Part shown: positions 1-10,530 of the stretch, one piece after another
Layout of the letters: every line of letters starts with the position of its first letter
Numbering within the stretch: position 1 is the first letter of the stretch
Assembly (NCBI RefSeq): GCF_024499015.1
Contig: NZ_CP098604.1
Span: 4,278,001 to 4,342,000 of the forward strand
Origin: Xanthomonas hortorum pv. pelargonii
GTDB taxonomy: Bacteria > Pseudomonadota > Gammaproteobacteria > Xanthomonadales > Xanthomonadaceae
Length of the DNA stretch: 64,000 nucleotides
Direction of reading: 5' to 3'
Position numbers and translations under genes: made by a program
Notes under the pieces: model-generated
What the model saw: only the letters and a program-made list of their open reading frames with translations
What the model was told of the DNA's origin: nothing
Database searches by the model: none

Positions 1-1332
1 CGGATCGCCAACCTGAGCTCGCTCAACTTTTTGGGCTTGTCGCCCCTGCACAACTTCGCCCAGGGCAAGCAGCACAACAATCCATGGGGCGATTGTGTGA
101 CTACGTTGCAAACCACCAATGGTCAGCCGTATTACTTCAATTTCCACGCCACTCACCCTGCGGAGAACTCCCTCGGTGAGAAGGCAATTGCCAACACGAT
201 GGTGATTGGTAAGTCAGGTACAGGTAAAACCGCACTGATCAATTTTCTATTGAGTCAGGTGCAGAAGTTCGACCCAATTCCGACCATCTTCTTCTTCGAC
301 AAGGATCGCGGAGCGGAGATCTTCGTGCGCGCCTGCGGCGGTAATTATCTGGCGCTGGAAAACGGCGCGCCGACAGGCTTCAATCCCTTTCAATGTGAGC
401 GTAATGAAGCTAATACGCAATTTCTGGCTGAGTTGATCAAGGTACTTGGCGGCAAACCCGAATACAGTTCGCGCGAGGAAGAGGATATTTACCGCGCGGT
501 AGAGGGTATGTTGGACACGCCGATGCAACTGCGCAGCATGAGCAACTTCCGCAAGAGCCTTCCCAACATGGGCGACGACGGGCTGTACGCACGTCTGCGT
601 CGCTGGACCGCCGGTAACTCGCTGGGCTGGGTATTCGACAACCCGGTGGACACGATCGACCTGACGCGTGCCTCAATCATCGGCTTCGATTACACCGACG
701 TGATCGACAACGCCGAAGTGCGCGTGCCGGTGATCAATTACCTATTGCATCGCCTGGAGGCACTGATCGACGGGCGTCCGCTGATTTATGTGATGGACGA
801 GTTCTGGAAGATTCTCGACGGTAAGGGCGGTCTGAAGGAATTCGCCAAGAACAAGCAGAAGACGATCCGTAAACAGAATGGCTTGGGCATCTTCGCTACA
901 CAGAGTCCGGAAGATGCACTTGCCAGCGACATTGCCGCGGCGCTGATTGAGCAGACCGCGACTATGATCCTGCTGCCCAATCCTAGTGCCAGCCGCGACG
1001 ACTATATGGAAGGGCTAAAGCTCACTGACGCCGAGTACCAGGTGGTGGTGTCGCTGGACGAGCGCTCGCGCTGCTTCCTAGTCAAGCAAGGCCATGCTTC
1101 GGCGGTGTGCCAACTCAACTTGCGCGGCCTGGACGACGCGCTGTCAGTGATTTCTTCGTCGACCGATAACATCGAAATCATGCATGAGATCCTGTCGCGT
1201 AAGGCGGGCCAGCTAGGCGTGAGCGTGGATCAGCTGACACCGGAGCAGTGGTTGGAAGACTTTTATGCCAACCGTAAGGGATCAGGCAAGCGCAAACGCG
1301 CCAAAGACACTGACCTTGAGGATCATGCATAA
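1..1332 (+). CDS. virB4: VirB4-type T4SS ATPase, C-terminal part (5' end outside window)
   Basis: This is the C-terminal ATPase half of a VirB4/TrbE-family protein, the inner-membrane motor of a type IV secretion system. The frame is open to the window edge, so the N-terminal domain lies upstream. A Walker A motif GKSGTGKT (about 208-231) and a Walker B region ending VMDEFW (about 790-807) are visible, followed by the FATQSPEDALAS segment typical of the family. The tail is short, basic then acidic. No virB5 or virB6 follows: the next gene is thrS. AT-rich wobble codons (aat, att, cta, ttg) are more frequent than in the genes downstream, which suggests a horizontally acquired system whose edge falls here. 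From memory, X. citri has a bacteria-killing T4SS near the gum region, so this may be its border. Confidence 0.9.
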   Translation, partial: RIANLSSLNFLGLSPLHNFAQGKQHNNPWGDCVTTLQTTNGQPYYFNFHATHPAENSLGEKAIANTMVIGKSGTGKTALINFLLSQVQKFDPIPTIFFFDKDRGAEIFVRACGGNYLALENGAPTGFNPFQCERNEANTQFLAELIKVLGGKPEYSSREEEDIYRAVEGMLDTPMQLRSMSNFRKSLPNMGDDGLYARLRRWTAGNSLGWVFDNPVDTIDLTRASIIGFDYTDVIDNAEVRVPVINYLLHRLEALIDGRPLIYVMDEFWKILDGKGGLKEFAKNKQKTIRKQNGLGIFATQSPEDALASDIAAALIEQTATMILLPNPSASRDDYMEGLKLTDAEYQVVVSLDERSRCFLVKQGHASAVCQLNLRGLDDALSVISSSTDNIEIMHEILSRKAGQLGVSVDQLTPEQWLEDFYANRKGSGKRKRAKDTDLEDHA

Positions 1333-2170
1333 CTTCTGTTTTTAAGTGCAATGATTGAGGGCGCATCACGGGCTGACGTTATACGTAGAGGCGTTACCCG
1401 ATGACTGTTGCCACAGAGGCCGCCCTCAGTACTACGTCCTGCTAAGAGTGGCTAACAAAACTACTGCACAGCCGTCATGCGGGCGCGGTTGGTGTTTGGA
1501 ATGTGCATCTACCGCTCGTACACTTCGGTTTCTGAGCGCGTCGCCCGCACCCACCTGGCGACCGCTCGCTACGTTTTGTTAGCCGATCTAACCACTATAT
1601 TCAAGGTGCCGACAAATATTTGCAGGTCCTCTACTCAAAGCGCTTGAAGTTAAAGGGTTTCTCGAGGTTTCATCTAGGATCACCCTGCGGTATTGCGACT
1701 CATGATTGAGCCTTTGAGGCTTCTCTCTGAGCTCATAGTGACGCTTCTGAGTGCGATCAATACGTATGCACGGATGCGTTGGGACGCTGCTACACCATTA
1801 CGCTAATGCATTCGTTTTGGCGCGTCTTGTGCGCGTGATGATCATCCTCAGCACTGGCACGACAGGTGGCCGGTCTCATGCCACGCGCCCGCGGGCCACG
1901 TGCCGGCATGCGCAACGCCGCGCTGATTGGTTTACCATTCGCCTCCAAGACCACTTGCGAGAAGGTGGCCCGCGCTCCGCGCCGGCCCAGCGTGCGACAT
2001 GAGCACTACCACCGCCCACTGCTGATTCCGGCCGCGCCAGTTCGCACGGCGCCCGCACGGCGTTCTTTCTGCACCACCTCTCGCCGCATCCATATCCGAG
2101 CCTGTCCCGCAGTGGGCAGATCTCCCTTGCAGCCGTCGCGCTGCAGCCAGCACAGACCTCATTCTTGCCC
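1333..2170. other. Gene-free spacer between virB4 and thrS
   Basis: No convincing gene is present. The first half is AT-richer than the neighbouring core genes and contains a 135-bp inverted-repeat element described separately. From about 1860 the composition returns to the core GC-rich type and runs into thrS. I found no clear thrS promoter and no clear Shine-Dalgarno sequence before its ATG. The spacer looks like the scar or border of the T4SS island. Confidence 0.6.
1450..1584. repeat. 135-bp MITE-like element with perfect 12-bp terminal inverted repeats
   Basis: The left end GGCTAACAAAAC (1450-1461) is the exact reverse complement of the right end GTTTTGTTAGCC (1573-1584). The interior has no coding capacity. 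The same ends, with one mismatch, bound a 351-bp segment at 32292-32642, and in both places the left end is preceded by agagt. No target-site duplication is obvious. A non-autonomous transposable element or a Xanthomonas-specific intergenic repeat fits best. Confidence 0.6.
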
Positions 2171-4075
2171 ATGATCAACATCACGCTCCCCGACGGCAGC
2201 CGTCGCGAATTTGAATCCCCTGTCTCGGTGATGCAGGTCGCCCAGTCGATCGGCGCCGGCCTGGCCAAGGCCACCATCGCCGGCCAGGTGGACGGCCAAC
2301 TGGTCGATGCCAGCGACGTCATCGAGCACGACGCCAGCTTGCGCATCATCACCGCCAAGGACGCCGAAGGCGTGGAGATCATCCGCCACTCCTGCGCGCA
2401 TCTGGTCGGGCATGCGGTCAAGCAGCTGTACCCGGACGTCAAGATGGTGATCGGCCCGGTCATCGCCGAAGGCTTCTATTACGACATCTACAGCGAACGC
2501 CCGTTCACGCCGGACGACATGGCCGCGATCGAGCAGCGCATGCAGGAATTGATCGCGCAGGACTACGAGGTGATCAAGAAGGTCACCCCGCGTGCCGAGG
2601 TGATCGAGGTGTTCGCCCGGCGCGGTGAGGAATACAAGCTGCGTCTGATCGAGGACATGTCCGACGACATCACCGCGATGGGCCTGTACTACCACCAGGA
2701 ATACGTGGACATGTGCCGTGGCCCGCACGTGCCCAATACGCGCTTCCTCAAGGCCTTCAAGCTCACGCGCATTTCCGGTGCCTACTGGCGCGGCGATGCC
2801 AAGAACGAGCAGCTGCAGCGCATCTACGGCACCGCCTGGGCCGACAAGAAACAGCTGGACGCCTACATCCTGCGCATGGAAGAAGCCGACAAGCGCGACC
2901 ATCGCCGCATCGGCAAGCAGCAGGACCTGTTCCATCTGCAGGAAGAGGCGCCCGGCCTGGTGTTCTGGCATCCCAAGGGCTGGTCGCTGTGGCAGGTGGT
3001 CGAGCAATACATGCGCAAGGTCTACCGCGACAGCGGCTACGGCGAAGTGCGTTGCCCGCAGATCCTGGACGTGTCGCTGTGGCAGAAATCCGGTCACTGG
3101 GACAACTATCAGGACGCGATGTTCTTCACCGAGTCGGAGAAGCGCACCTACGCGGTCAAGCCGATGAACTGCCCCGGCCACGTGCAGGTGTTCAACCAGG
3201 GCCTGCACAGCTACCGCGATCTGCCGATCCGCTACGGCGAGTTCGGCGCCTGCCACCGCAACGAGCCCTCCGGCGCGCTGCACGGCATCCTGCGCGTGCG
3301 CGGCTTCACCCAGGACGACGGGCATGTGTTCTGCCTGGAATCGCAGATCGAAGCCGAAGTCACCGCCTTCCATCAGCAGGCCCTGGCGGTCTACACCGCG
3401 TTCGGCTTCGACGACATCGAGATCAAGATCGCGCTGCGTCCGGAAAAGCGCCTGGGCGACGACGTCACCTGGGACAAGGCCGAAGCAGCGCTGCGCAGCG
3501 CGCTGGGCGTGTGCGGGGTGGAGTGGCAGGAGCTGCCGGGCGAGGGCGCCTTCTACGGCCCCAAGATCGAATATCACCTCAAGGACGCCATCGGCCGCAC
3601 CTGGCAGCTGGGCACCATGCAGGTCGATTTCATGATGCCCGGCCGCCTTGGCGCCGAGTACGTGGATGAGCACAGCCAGAAAAAGCATCCGGTCATGCTG
3701 CACCGGGCGATCGTCGGGTCGATGGAGCGTTTCATCGGCATTTTGATCGAACACCACGCCGGCGCGTTCCCCTCCTGGCTCGCCCCGGTCCAGGTCGTTG
3801 TCGCAAATATCACCGATGCCCAGGCAGACTATGTGGACTTGGTTCGGAAAACCCTTGCAAATCAAGGCTTCCGTGTAAACGCCGATTTGCGTAACGAGAA
3901 GATCGGATATAAGATTCGTGAGCATACGCTGCAACGCGTGCCCTATCTGCTCGTGGTCGGTGACCGCGAGAAGGGAAACGGCGCCGTCGCCGTGCGGACA
4001 CGTTCGGGAGAAGACCTCGGGACCATGACGGTCTCGGCCTTCGTCGAGCGTCTGCAGGCAGAGCAGGCAGCGTGA
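2171..4075 (+). CDS. thrS: Threonyl-tRNA synthetase
   Basis: Class II threonyl-tRNA synthetase (634 aa), which charges tRNA-Thr in the cytoplasm. Visible domains are an N-terminal TGS domain (about 1-60), an editing domain with the HSCAH motif near residues 73-77, the catalytic core with zinc-binding MNCPGH around 330, and a C-terminal anticodon-binding domain. The ATG start gives the usual family length; an in-frame TTG six bases earlier is the alternative, and neither has a clear ribosome-binding site. It heads a run that continues with infC, rpmI, rplT, pheS, pheT and ihfA, the conserved gammaproteobacterial order. Confidence 0.97.
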   Translation: MINITLPDGSRREFESPVSVMQVAQSIGAGLAKATIAGQVDGQLVDASDVIEHDASLRIITAKDAEGVEIIRHSCAHLVGHAVKQLYPDVKMVIGPVIAEGFYYDIYSERPFTPDDMAAIEQRMQELIAQDYEVIKKVTPRAEVIEVFARRGEEYKLRLIEDMSDDITAMGLYYHQEYVDMCRGPHVPNTRFLKAFKLTRISGAYWRGDAKNEQLQRIYGTAWADKKQLDAYILRMEEADKRDHRRIGKQQDLFHLQEEAPGLVFWHPKGWSLWQVVEQYMRKVYRDSGYGEVRCPQILDVSLWQKSGHWDNYQDAMFFTESEKRTYAVKPMNCPGHVQVFNQGLHSYRDLPIRYGEFGACHRNEPSGALHGILRVRGFTQDDGHVFCLESQIEAEVTAFHQQALAVYTAFGFDDIEIKIALRPEKRLGDDVTWDKAEAALRSALGVCGVEWQELPGEGAFYGPKIEYHLKDAIGRTWQLGTMQVDFMMPGRLGAEYVDEHSQKKHPVMLHRAIVGSMERFIGILIEHHAGAFPSWLAPVQVVVANITDAQADYVDLVRKTLANQGFRVNADLRNEKIGYKIREHTLQRVPYLLVVGDREKGNGAVAVRTRSGEDLGTMTVSAFVERLQAEQAA

Positions 4076-4138
4076 GCCAACCCCGGCCGGTCTGGATGAT
4101 CCGGATGCGCCGGTTCGATTCCCCTGGGAGATTGCAAT

Positions 4139-4666
4139 ATCAGTACCCCTGACAACAAACAGAACCGCAAGAACCAAGAAATCCGCGTGCCGCGCGTCCG
4201 CGTGATCGGCAGCGACGGAGAGATGGTCGGCGTGTTGTCGCGCGACGAAGCGCTCGCCAAGGCCGAGGAAGAAGGCCTCGATCTGGTCGAAATCCAGCCG
4301 CAGGCCGATCCGCCGGTCTGCAAGATCATGGATTTCGGCAAGTTCAAGTTCGAGCAGCAGAAAAAGGCCAACGAGGCCAAGAAGAAGACCAAGCAGGTCG
4401 AGATCAAGGAACTCAAGTTCCGTCCGGTCACGGACGAGGGCGACTACCAGATCAAGCTGCGCAACATGCGTCGCTTCCTGGAAGAGGGCGACAAGGTCAA
4501 GGTCAACATCCGCTTCCGTGGCCGCGAAATGAGCCACCAGGAGCTGGGTCGCGAAATGGCGTCCCGGATCGAGGCCGATCTTGGCGAAGACATCGTCATC
4601 GAGTCGCGTCCGCGCCTGGAAGGGCGGCAGATGGTCATGATGATCGCGCCCAAGAAGAAGATCTGA
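4139..4666 (+). CDS. infC: Translation initiation factor IF-3 (ATC start codon)
   Basis: IF-3 (175 aa) binds the 30S subunit and proofreads initiator tRNA and start codon choice. Both IF3 domains are complete, joined by the Lys-rich linker, and the protein ends MIAPKKKI. The in-frame sequence upstream of the first ATG-type codon encodes the normal N-terminus [13 protein letters not shown], which puts the start at the ATC at 4139, nine bases after GGGAG (4126-4130). Rare AUU or AUC starts are the known autoregulatory device of infC: IF-3 discriminates against them, so excess protein lowers its own synthesis. It lies 63 bp after thrS. Confidence 0.95.
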   Translation: MSTPDNKQNRKNQEIRVPRVRVIGSDGEMVGVLSRDEALAKAEEEGLDLVEIQPQADPPVCKIMDFGKFKFEQQKKANEAKKKTKQVEIKELKFRPVTDEGDYQIKLRNMRRFLEEGDKVKVNIRFRGREMSHQELGREMASRIEADLGEDIVIESRPRLEGRQMVMMIAPKKKI

Positions 4667-4675
4667 TCCCGCGTT

Positions 4676-4702
4676 GCGGCCGGCCCCGGCGGGGTCGGCT
4701 GC
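4676..4702 (+). other. GC-rich hairpin after infC
   Basis: GCGGCCGGCCCC (4676-4687) can pair with GGGGTCGGCTGC (4691-4702), with two mismatches and a three-base loop, just after the infC stop. There is no U tract, so it is not a classical terminator. The 240-bp infC-rpmI spacer is where other gammaproteobacteria place the structure through which L20 represses rpmI-rplT, and this stem may belong to such a leader. Confidence 0.35.
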
Positions 4703-4906
4703 AGTGCAGACAGCAGCGATTTGCAAGAATTCCCGGCAACGGGCATACTGCGCGGCCCGGTTTTACCGTGGCGCCGCGCAAGCGGTACAGGACCTGTCCG
4801 GATCGTGTTCGATCAAGGACTTACAAGCAGGCAAGGGCAAGGATGGAAAGCGTGGTCGCAAGACTGCCGCCCGGGTCAGTGACAAAACACCATCAAGGAC
4901 ATTGCA

Positions 4907-5104
4907 ATGCCCAAGATCAAGACCAACCGGGCGGCGGCCAAGCGTTTCCGCAAGACCGCCTCCGGCAAGTACAAGTGCGGCCACGCAAACCGTAGCCACA
5001 TCCTCACGAAGAAAGCGACCAAGCGGAAGCGCAACTTGCGGCAGACGAACCACGTCCGTCCCGAGGACGCGGGCCGTCTCGATCGTATGCTTCCCTATCT
5101 CTGA
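4907..5104 (+). CDS. rpmI: 50S ribosomal protein L35
   Basis: Ribosomal protein L35, 65 aa, strongly basic, with the family start [14 protein letters not shown]. An AAGGA sequence (about 4895-4899) precedes the ATG at normal spacing. It is cotranscribed with rplT ten bases downstream, and the gap before it is long enough to hold the regulatory leader expected for the L20-controlled pair. Confidence 0.98.
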   Translation: MPKIKTNRAAAKRFRKTASGKYKCGHANRSHILTKKATKRKRNLRQTNHVRPEDAGRLDRMLPYL

Positions 5105-5114
5105 GGACTGAACC

Positions 5115-5474
5115 ATGGCACGAGTAAAGCGTGGTGTGCAGGCGCGCCGCCGCCACAAGAAAATTCTGAATCTGGCGAAGGGCTACTACAACGCCCGTCG
5201 TAAGGTCTTCCGCGTTGCCAAGCAGGCGGTCATCAAGGCACAGCAGTACGCCTACATTGGCCGTAAGCAGAAGAAGCGCGTGTTCCGTGCGCTTTGGATC
5301 ACCCGCATCAATGCGGCTGCCCGCATCAATGGTCTGAGCTACAGCCGTTTCATGAACGGCATGCTCAAGGCTGGTATCACCCTGGACCGCAAGGTGCTGG
5401 CTGATATCGCCGTGCACGACGCCGCCGGCTTTGCCGCGCTGGCTGAGAAGGCTAAGGGCGCGTTAGCTGCGTAA
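5115..5474 (+). CDS. rplT: 50S ribosomal protein L20
   Basis: Ribosomal protein L20, 119 aa, starting [16 protein letters not shown] as the family does. It is an early 23S rRNA-binding assembly protein and, in relatives, the translational repressor of rpmI-rplT. The gene is full length and directly follows rpmI. Confidence 0.98.
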   Translation: MARVKRGVQARRRHKKILNLAKGYYNARRKVFRVAKQAVIKAQQYAYIGRKQKKRVFRALWITRINAAARINGLSYSRFMNGMLKAGITLDRKVLADIAVHDAAGFAALAEKAKGALAA

Positions 5475-6754
<1,280 letters not shown>

Positions 6755-6759
6755 CGGCT

Positions 6760-6877
6760 GGGAATCGGGAATCGGGAGTGGAGAATCGGAGCAGCCAAGC
6801 GCGCTCCCAGCCCACCTTCCAGATCCCCGAAGACCTCCCGCTGTTGCGATTCCCGATTCCCTATTCTCCATTCCCGG
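6760..6877. repeat. Imperfect inverted repeat of GGGAATC units between pheS and pheT
   Basis: The left arm (6760-6789) has tandem GGGAATC units; the right arm (6847-6877) carries the complementary GATTCCC units in mirrored order. The pair fills nearly all of the pheS-pheT spacer and ends seven bases before the pheT ATG. GGGAATCGGGAAT-type sequences are familiar as dispersed intergenic repeats in Xanthomonas. In mRNA the arms would fold into one long hairpin next to the pheT ribosome-binding region. Confidence 0.7.
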
Positions 6878-6883
6878 CCCCTC

Positions 6884-9262
6884 ATGAAATTCTCTGAAAA
6901 TTGGCTGCGCAGCCACGTCCCCATCCAGGCCAGCCGCGACGAACTTGCCGCGACGCTGACGGCGATCGGTCTGGAGGTCGAAGAGGTCACGCCATTGGGC
7001 GAGGCCCTGGGTCAGGTGGTGGTGGCGCGCATCGTCGAGGCGGTGCGTCATCCGGAGGCCGATCGTCTGCAGGTCTGCAGCGTCGACGCAGGGCAGGGCG
7101 AGTTGCTGCAGATCGTGTGTGGCGCGCCCAATGCGCGTGCCGGTCTGGTGGCGCCGTTGGCGCTGGTCGGTGCGCAGATCGGTGCGCTGACCATCACCGC
7201 GGCCAAGCTGCGCGGTGTGGCGTCCAACGGCATGTTGTGTTCGGCCAAGGAGCTGGGCCTGGACAGCGATGCCTCCGGCCTGTTCGAGCTGCCGGACGAT
7301 GCGCCAGTGGGTCAGGCCTTGGCCGAGTATCTGGGGCTGCCCGATGCCAGCATCGAGATCAAGCTCACGCCCAATCGCGCCGATTGTTTCAGCGTGCGCG
7401 GCATTGCCTTCGATGTGGCCGCAGCCTGCGCCAGCGAAGTGGTGGCCTTCGATGCGGGCGCGGTGGCGCCGGTGTCGACGCGGACCTTGTCAATGGAGCT
7501 GGAGGCCGGCAACGAGGCGCCGCGTTACTGCGGTCGCGTGATCGAAGGCATCGACCCGGCGGCAAAAACGCCGGTGTGGTTGGCCGAGCGGCTGCGTCGC
7601 TGTGGCGTGCGTCCGGTGTCGCTGCTGGTGGATATCACCCAGTACGTGATGCTGGAGCTCGGCCAGCCGATGCATGCGTTCGACCTGGACACGCTGCAGG
7701 GGCCGATCGGTGTGCGGCGTTCGCGCAGTGGCGAGCAGCTCGCGCTGCTGGATGGGCGTCAGGTCACCTTGGACGATAGCTTTCTTACCATCACCGATGC
7801 AGGCCGGCTGGTTGCGCTGGCCGGTCTGATGGGCGGGTTGGAGACGCGTGTCACCGAGGCCACGCGCAACGTATTTCTGGAATCGGCGTATTTCGATCCG
7901 GCCGCGATCATGGGCCGTGGCCGCAAGCTCGGGCTGCATACCGATGCCGGTCATCGCTTCGAGCGTGGTGTGGATCCGGCATTGCCGCCACAGGCGATCG
8001 AAGTGGCGACACGGCTGGTGCTGGAGCTGGCCGGTGGGACGCCGGGCCCGGTGGTGCATGCGCAATTGCGGCAGCATCTGCCGCAGCCTGCGCGCATCCT
8101 GCTGCGGCGTGCGCGGATCTCGCGCGTGCTGGGCATCCAGATCGACGATGCCGAGGTTGTGCGCATTCTGACCGCGCTCGGCATGCAGCTCGACGCGGTG
8201 GCCGAAGGTTGGCAGGTGATGGCGCCGAGCCGTCGCTTCGACATCGCCATCGAAGAAGATCTGATCGAAGAGCTTGCGCGTATCCACGGCTACGACCGTG
8301 TGCCGACCACGCTGCCCGGTGGCGCAAGCCGGATCGCGATGCCGAGCGAAACCCAGCTGGACGAACTCAGCGTGCGTCGCCAGCTGGTGGCGCGCGAGCT
8401 GCAGGAAACCATCAATTACGCCTTTGTCGATGCGAACCTGTTGGAGCGCTGGCAGCTGACCGATGGTCTGGTGCCGTTGGCGAACCCGCTCAGTGCGGAA
8501 CTTGCAATCATGCGTCCGCGCTTGTTGCCGGGTCTGGTGGCGACGCTGGGCCGCAACGCCGCCCGCCAGGCCGGGCGGGTGCGCCTGTTCGAGCTGGGCA
8601 AGGTATTCACCGCGTCCGCCGAGACCGGCGCCGCGCCGCAGGAAGCGCAGCACGTCGCCGCAGCAGTCTGTGGCGATGCCTTGGCGCTGCAGTGGGGCGA
8701 GTCTGCACGCAAGGTGGATTTCCACGATCTGAAGGGCGATCTGGTGGCGCTGGCTGCGGCCAGTGGCGCGGTGCTGGATTTCCAGCCTTCCACGCAGGCA
8801 TTCGGGCATCCGGGGCGGTCGGCCGATATCCATCGCGATGGCGTGCACATCGGCTGGATCGGGCAGGTGCATCCGCGTCTGGCCAAGCAGTTGGAGATCG
8901 ACGTGGACGTGATCGCGTTCGAGCTGCAGCTGGCGCCGCTGGTGCAGCGTGCGCTGCCGCGTGCCGGCGAGCTGTCGCGATTCCCCTCGGTGCGTCGCGA
9001 TCTGGCCTTCCTGGTGCCGGAAGAGGTGAGCTGGGCGGCGCTGTCTGCCAGTGTGCGCACCACGGTTGGCCCGTTGTTGCGCGAGGTGCAGCTGTTCGAT
9101 CGCTATGTCGGGCAGGGGGTCGAGCCAGGTTTCAAGAGTCTGGCTATGGGCTTGATTTTGCAGGATAACTCGCGCACTCTCACCGACCGGGACGTCGACG
9201 CAGTCGTTGCCGATGTGGTGGCCGTGATCGAGCGCGCGCACCGCGCCCGGATTCGGAGTTGA
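6884..9262 (+). CDS. pheT: Phenylalanyl-tRNA synthetase beta subunit
   Basis: Beta subunit of PheRS, 792 aa. An N-terminal EMAP/OB-type tRNA-binding domain (about 40-150), the B3/B4 editing region, the B5 domain, an inactive synthetase-like core and the C-terminal FDX-ACB anticodon-binding domain follow in order. Length is normal for bacteria. It is the last synthetase gene of the block and runs into ihfA after 21 bp. Confidence 0.98.
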   Translation: MKFSENWLRSHVPIQASRDELAATLTAIGLEVEEVTPLGEALGQVVVARIVEAVRHPEADRLQVCSVDAGQGELLQIVCGAPNARAGLVAPLALVGAQIGALTITAAKLRGVASNGMLCSAKELGLDSDASGLFELPDDAPVGQALAEYLGLPDASIEIKLTPNRADCFSVRGIAFDVAAACASEVVAFDAGAVAPVSTRTLSMELEAGNEAPRYCGRVIEGIDPAAKTPVWLAERLRRCGVRPVSLLVDITQYVMLELGQPMHAFDLDTLQGPIGVRRSRSGEQLALLDGRQVTLDDSFLTITDAGRLVALAGLMGGLETRVTEATRNVFLESAYFDPAAIMGRGRKLGLHTDAGHRFERGVDPALPPQAIEVATRLVLELAGGTPGPVVHAQLRQHLPQPARILLRRARISRVLGIQIDDAEVVRILTALGMQLDAVAEGWQVMAPSRRFDIAIEEDLIEELARIHGYDRVPTTLPGGASRIAMPSETQLDELSVRRQLVARELQETINYAFVDANLLERWQLTDGLVPLANPLSAELAIMRPRLLPGLVATLGRNAARQAGRVRLFELGKVFTASAETGAAPQEAQHVAAAVCGDALALQWGESARKVDFHDLKGDLVALAAASGAVLDFQPSTQAFGHPGRSADIHRDGVHIGWIGQVHPRLAKQLEIDVDVIAFELQLAPLVQRALPRAGELSRFPSVRRDLAFLVPEEVSWAALSASVRTTVGPLLREVQLFDRYVGQGVEPGFKSLAMGLILQDNSRTLTDRDVDAVVADVVAVIERAHRARIRS

Positions 9263-9283
9263 GGCGGTAACCAGGGGATTGGC

Positions 9284-9583
9284 ATGGCATTGACGAAAGC
9301 GGAGATGGCCGAGCGTCTGTTCGACGAGGTCGGTCTGAACAAGCGCGAGGCAAAGGAATTTGTCGACGCCTTCTTCGATGTGCTGCGCGATGCGCTGGAG
9401 CAGGGCCGTCAGGTGAAGTTGTCCGGTTTCGGCAACTTCGATCTGCGGCGCAAGAATCAACGGCCCGGTCGGAATCCCAAGACCGGTGAGGAAATTCCGA
9501 TTTCGGCCCGCACGGTGGTGACCTTCCGTCCGGGCCAGAAGCTCAAGGAGCGGGTGGAGGCTTATGCTGGATCCGGGCAGTAA
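9284..9583 (+). CDS. ihfA: Integration host factor alpha subunit
   Basis: IhfA (99 aa) forms, with IhfB, the heterodimer that bends DNA sharply at specific sites. The HU/IHF fold is complete and carries the DNA-intercalating arm [15 protein letters not shown] with its proline. Placement directly after pheT is conserved in gammaproteobacteria. Its 3' end overlaps the next gene by 20 bp, implying translational coupling. Confidence 0.97.
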   Translation: MALTKAEMAERLFDEVGLNKREAKEFVDAFFDVLRDALEQGRQVKLSGFGNFDLRRKNQRPGRNPKTGEEIPISARTVVTFRPGQKLKERVEAYAGSGQ

Positions 9584-9920
9584 TCGCGAGCTACCGCCGA
9601 TCCCGGCCAAGCGCTACTTCACCATCGGCGAGGTCAGCGAGTTGTGCGATGTCAAACCGCATGTGCTGCGCTATTGGGAAACCGAATTTCCAAGCCTGGA
9701 GCCGGTCAAGCGGCGCGGCAATCGGCGCTATTACCAGCGTCACGACGTGCTGATGGTGCGGCAGATCCGCGGCCTGCTGTACGAACAGGGCTACACCATC
9801 GGTGGTGCACGTCTGCGCCTGGAAGGCGATGGCGCCAAGAGCGAGTCGGCGTTGAGCAACCAGATCATCAAGCAGGTGCGCATGGAGCTGGAAGAAGTGT
9901 TGCAACTGCTGCGCCGCTAG
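9564..9920 (+). CDS. MerR-family transcriptional regulator
   Basis: A small MerR-type regulator (118 aa). The N-terminal winged helix-turn-helix is clear ([20 protein letters not shown], about 14-33) with the wing GNRRYYQR, followed by a short helical segment suited to dimerisation. It lacks the cysteine pattern of metal sensors, so the ligand is unknown. The start lies inside ihfA, a pairing common in gammaproteobacteria. Confidence 0.92.
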   Translation: MLDPGSNRELPPIPAKRYFTIGEVSELCDVKPHVLRYWETEFPSLEPVKRRGNRRYYQRHDVLMVRQIRGLLYEQGYTIGGARLRLEGDGAKSESALSNQIIKQVRMELEEVLQLLRR

Positions 9921-9941
9921 GAAATTGTGTCGCAAAGCCGC

Positions 9942-9947
9942 TATAAT
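9942..9947 (+). promoter_or_regulatory. Candidate -10 box of tRNA-Pro
   Basis: A perfect TATAAT lies 34 bp before the tRNA-Pro gene and just after the merR-type gene. The -35 region at optimal spacing is weak. Position and match make it the likely promoter of the tRNA. Confidence 0.5.
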
Positions 9948-9981
9948 CGCAGGCCGTCCTCGCGACGGAGTGCAGCATCTT

Positions 9982-10058
9982 CGGGGTATAGCGCAGCCTG
10001 GTAGCGCACTAGTCTGGGGGACTAGTGGTCGTCGGTTCAAATCCGGCTACCCCGACCA
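9982..10058 (+). tRNA. tRNA-Pro (GGG)
   Basis: A 77-nt tRNA with a closed cloverleaf: acceptor CGGGGTA pairs with TACCCCG, the D arm is GCGCAGCCTGGTAGCGC, the anticodon stem-loop CTAGT-CTGGGGG-ACTAG has anticodon GGG, and the T arm contains GGTTCAAATCC. The 3' CCA is encoded. The gene is the classical left neighbour of the gum operon in Xanthomonas. Confidence 0.97.
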
Positions 10059-10066
10059 AGCACAAG

Positions 10067-10096
10067 GCCCATGTCTTTACTGGCATGGGCTTTTTT
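10067..10096 (+). terminator. Rho-independent terminator after tRNA-Pro
   Basis: GCCCATG (10067-10073) pairs with CATGGGC (10084-10090) and is followed by six T. It ends the tRNA transcript and shields the gum promoter region from read-through. Confidence 0.9.
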
Positions 10097-10530
10097 GTTG
10101 CGTCGCAACATGCCGATTCCGAGGCTTCAGCAAGGGGTTCGCATATGCAGAACGGCATATTGCGCTGCAGCAGGAAAAGGGCCGAAGAGCCCGCTTTACA
10201 CGGTCCCGTCTGCTGTGGACCTGGATCACAGAGCGGTGCTAAGTATCCGAAAATCCTCCAAATCATTAGCGCGTGATTAGTAACTGGATCACGTTTTGTT
10301 AACGTCGCAACGACGAACTTGAATCAATAGGCCAACGCCGTCAAAAAAATGGCGTGCAGCGTCTTGCGATGTTTTCTTTCTATGCCATAGTGCAGTGCAA
10401 CACGTCACACCTGTCGTGATCCCGATGTCATACGGGATGAATTTCTCTGTCGTACGTTCGTGCTGGCGTGTTGGCCGGTTGAATGCTGCGCGGGTTCCTG
10501 TCCCACCAATCAAGGCAGCCAGCTACACGC
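10097..10530 (+). promoter_or_regulatory. Upstream region of the gum operon
   Basis: A 434-bp gene-free, AT-richer stretch between the tRNA terminator and gumB, where the main gum promoter is expected. The best core promoter I can draw is TTGCGA (10364-10369), a 16-bp spacer, and CATAGT (10386-10391), about 140 bp before the gumB ATG. An A7 tract at 10343-10349 lies just upstream and could act as an UP-like or bending element. No operator can be assigned from sequence alone. Confidence 0.4.

Noticed and set aside
1355..2174. Short plus-strand frames in the virB4-thrS spacer
   Set aside because: They span the inverted-repeat element or have random composition, lack ribosome-binding sites and resemble no family.
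4187..4666. A shorter infC beginning [10 protein letters not shown] at the first GTG
   Set aside because: It would remove the conserved N-terminal residues and has no ribosome-binding site; the ATC start explains both.
2159..4726. An 855-codon open frame on the minus strand across thrS and infC
   Set aside because: It is antisense to two certain genes, is full of repetitive Leu/Val/Asp/His runs produced by GC-rich wobble positions, and has no recognisable domain.
7490..9610. A 706-codon minus-strand frame across pheT and ihfA
   Set aside because: Antisense shadow of pheT with Arg/His/Gln-rich composition and no family resemblance.
9982..10058. tRNA-Pro as an attachment site of an integrated island carrying the gum genes
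   Set aside because: No direct repeat of the tRNA 3' end and no integrase were seen downstream; the gum genes share the base composition of the core genes.
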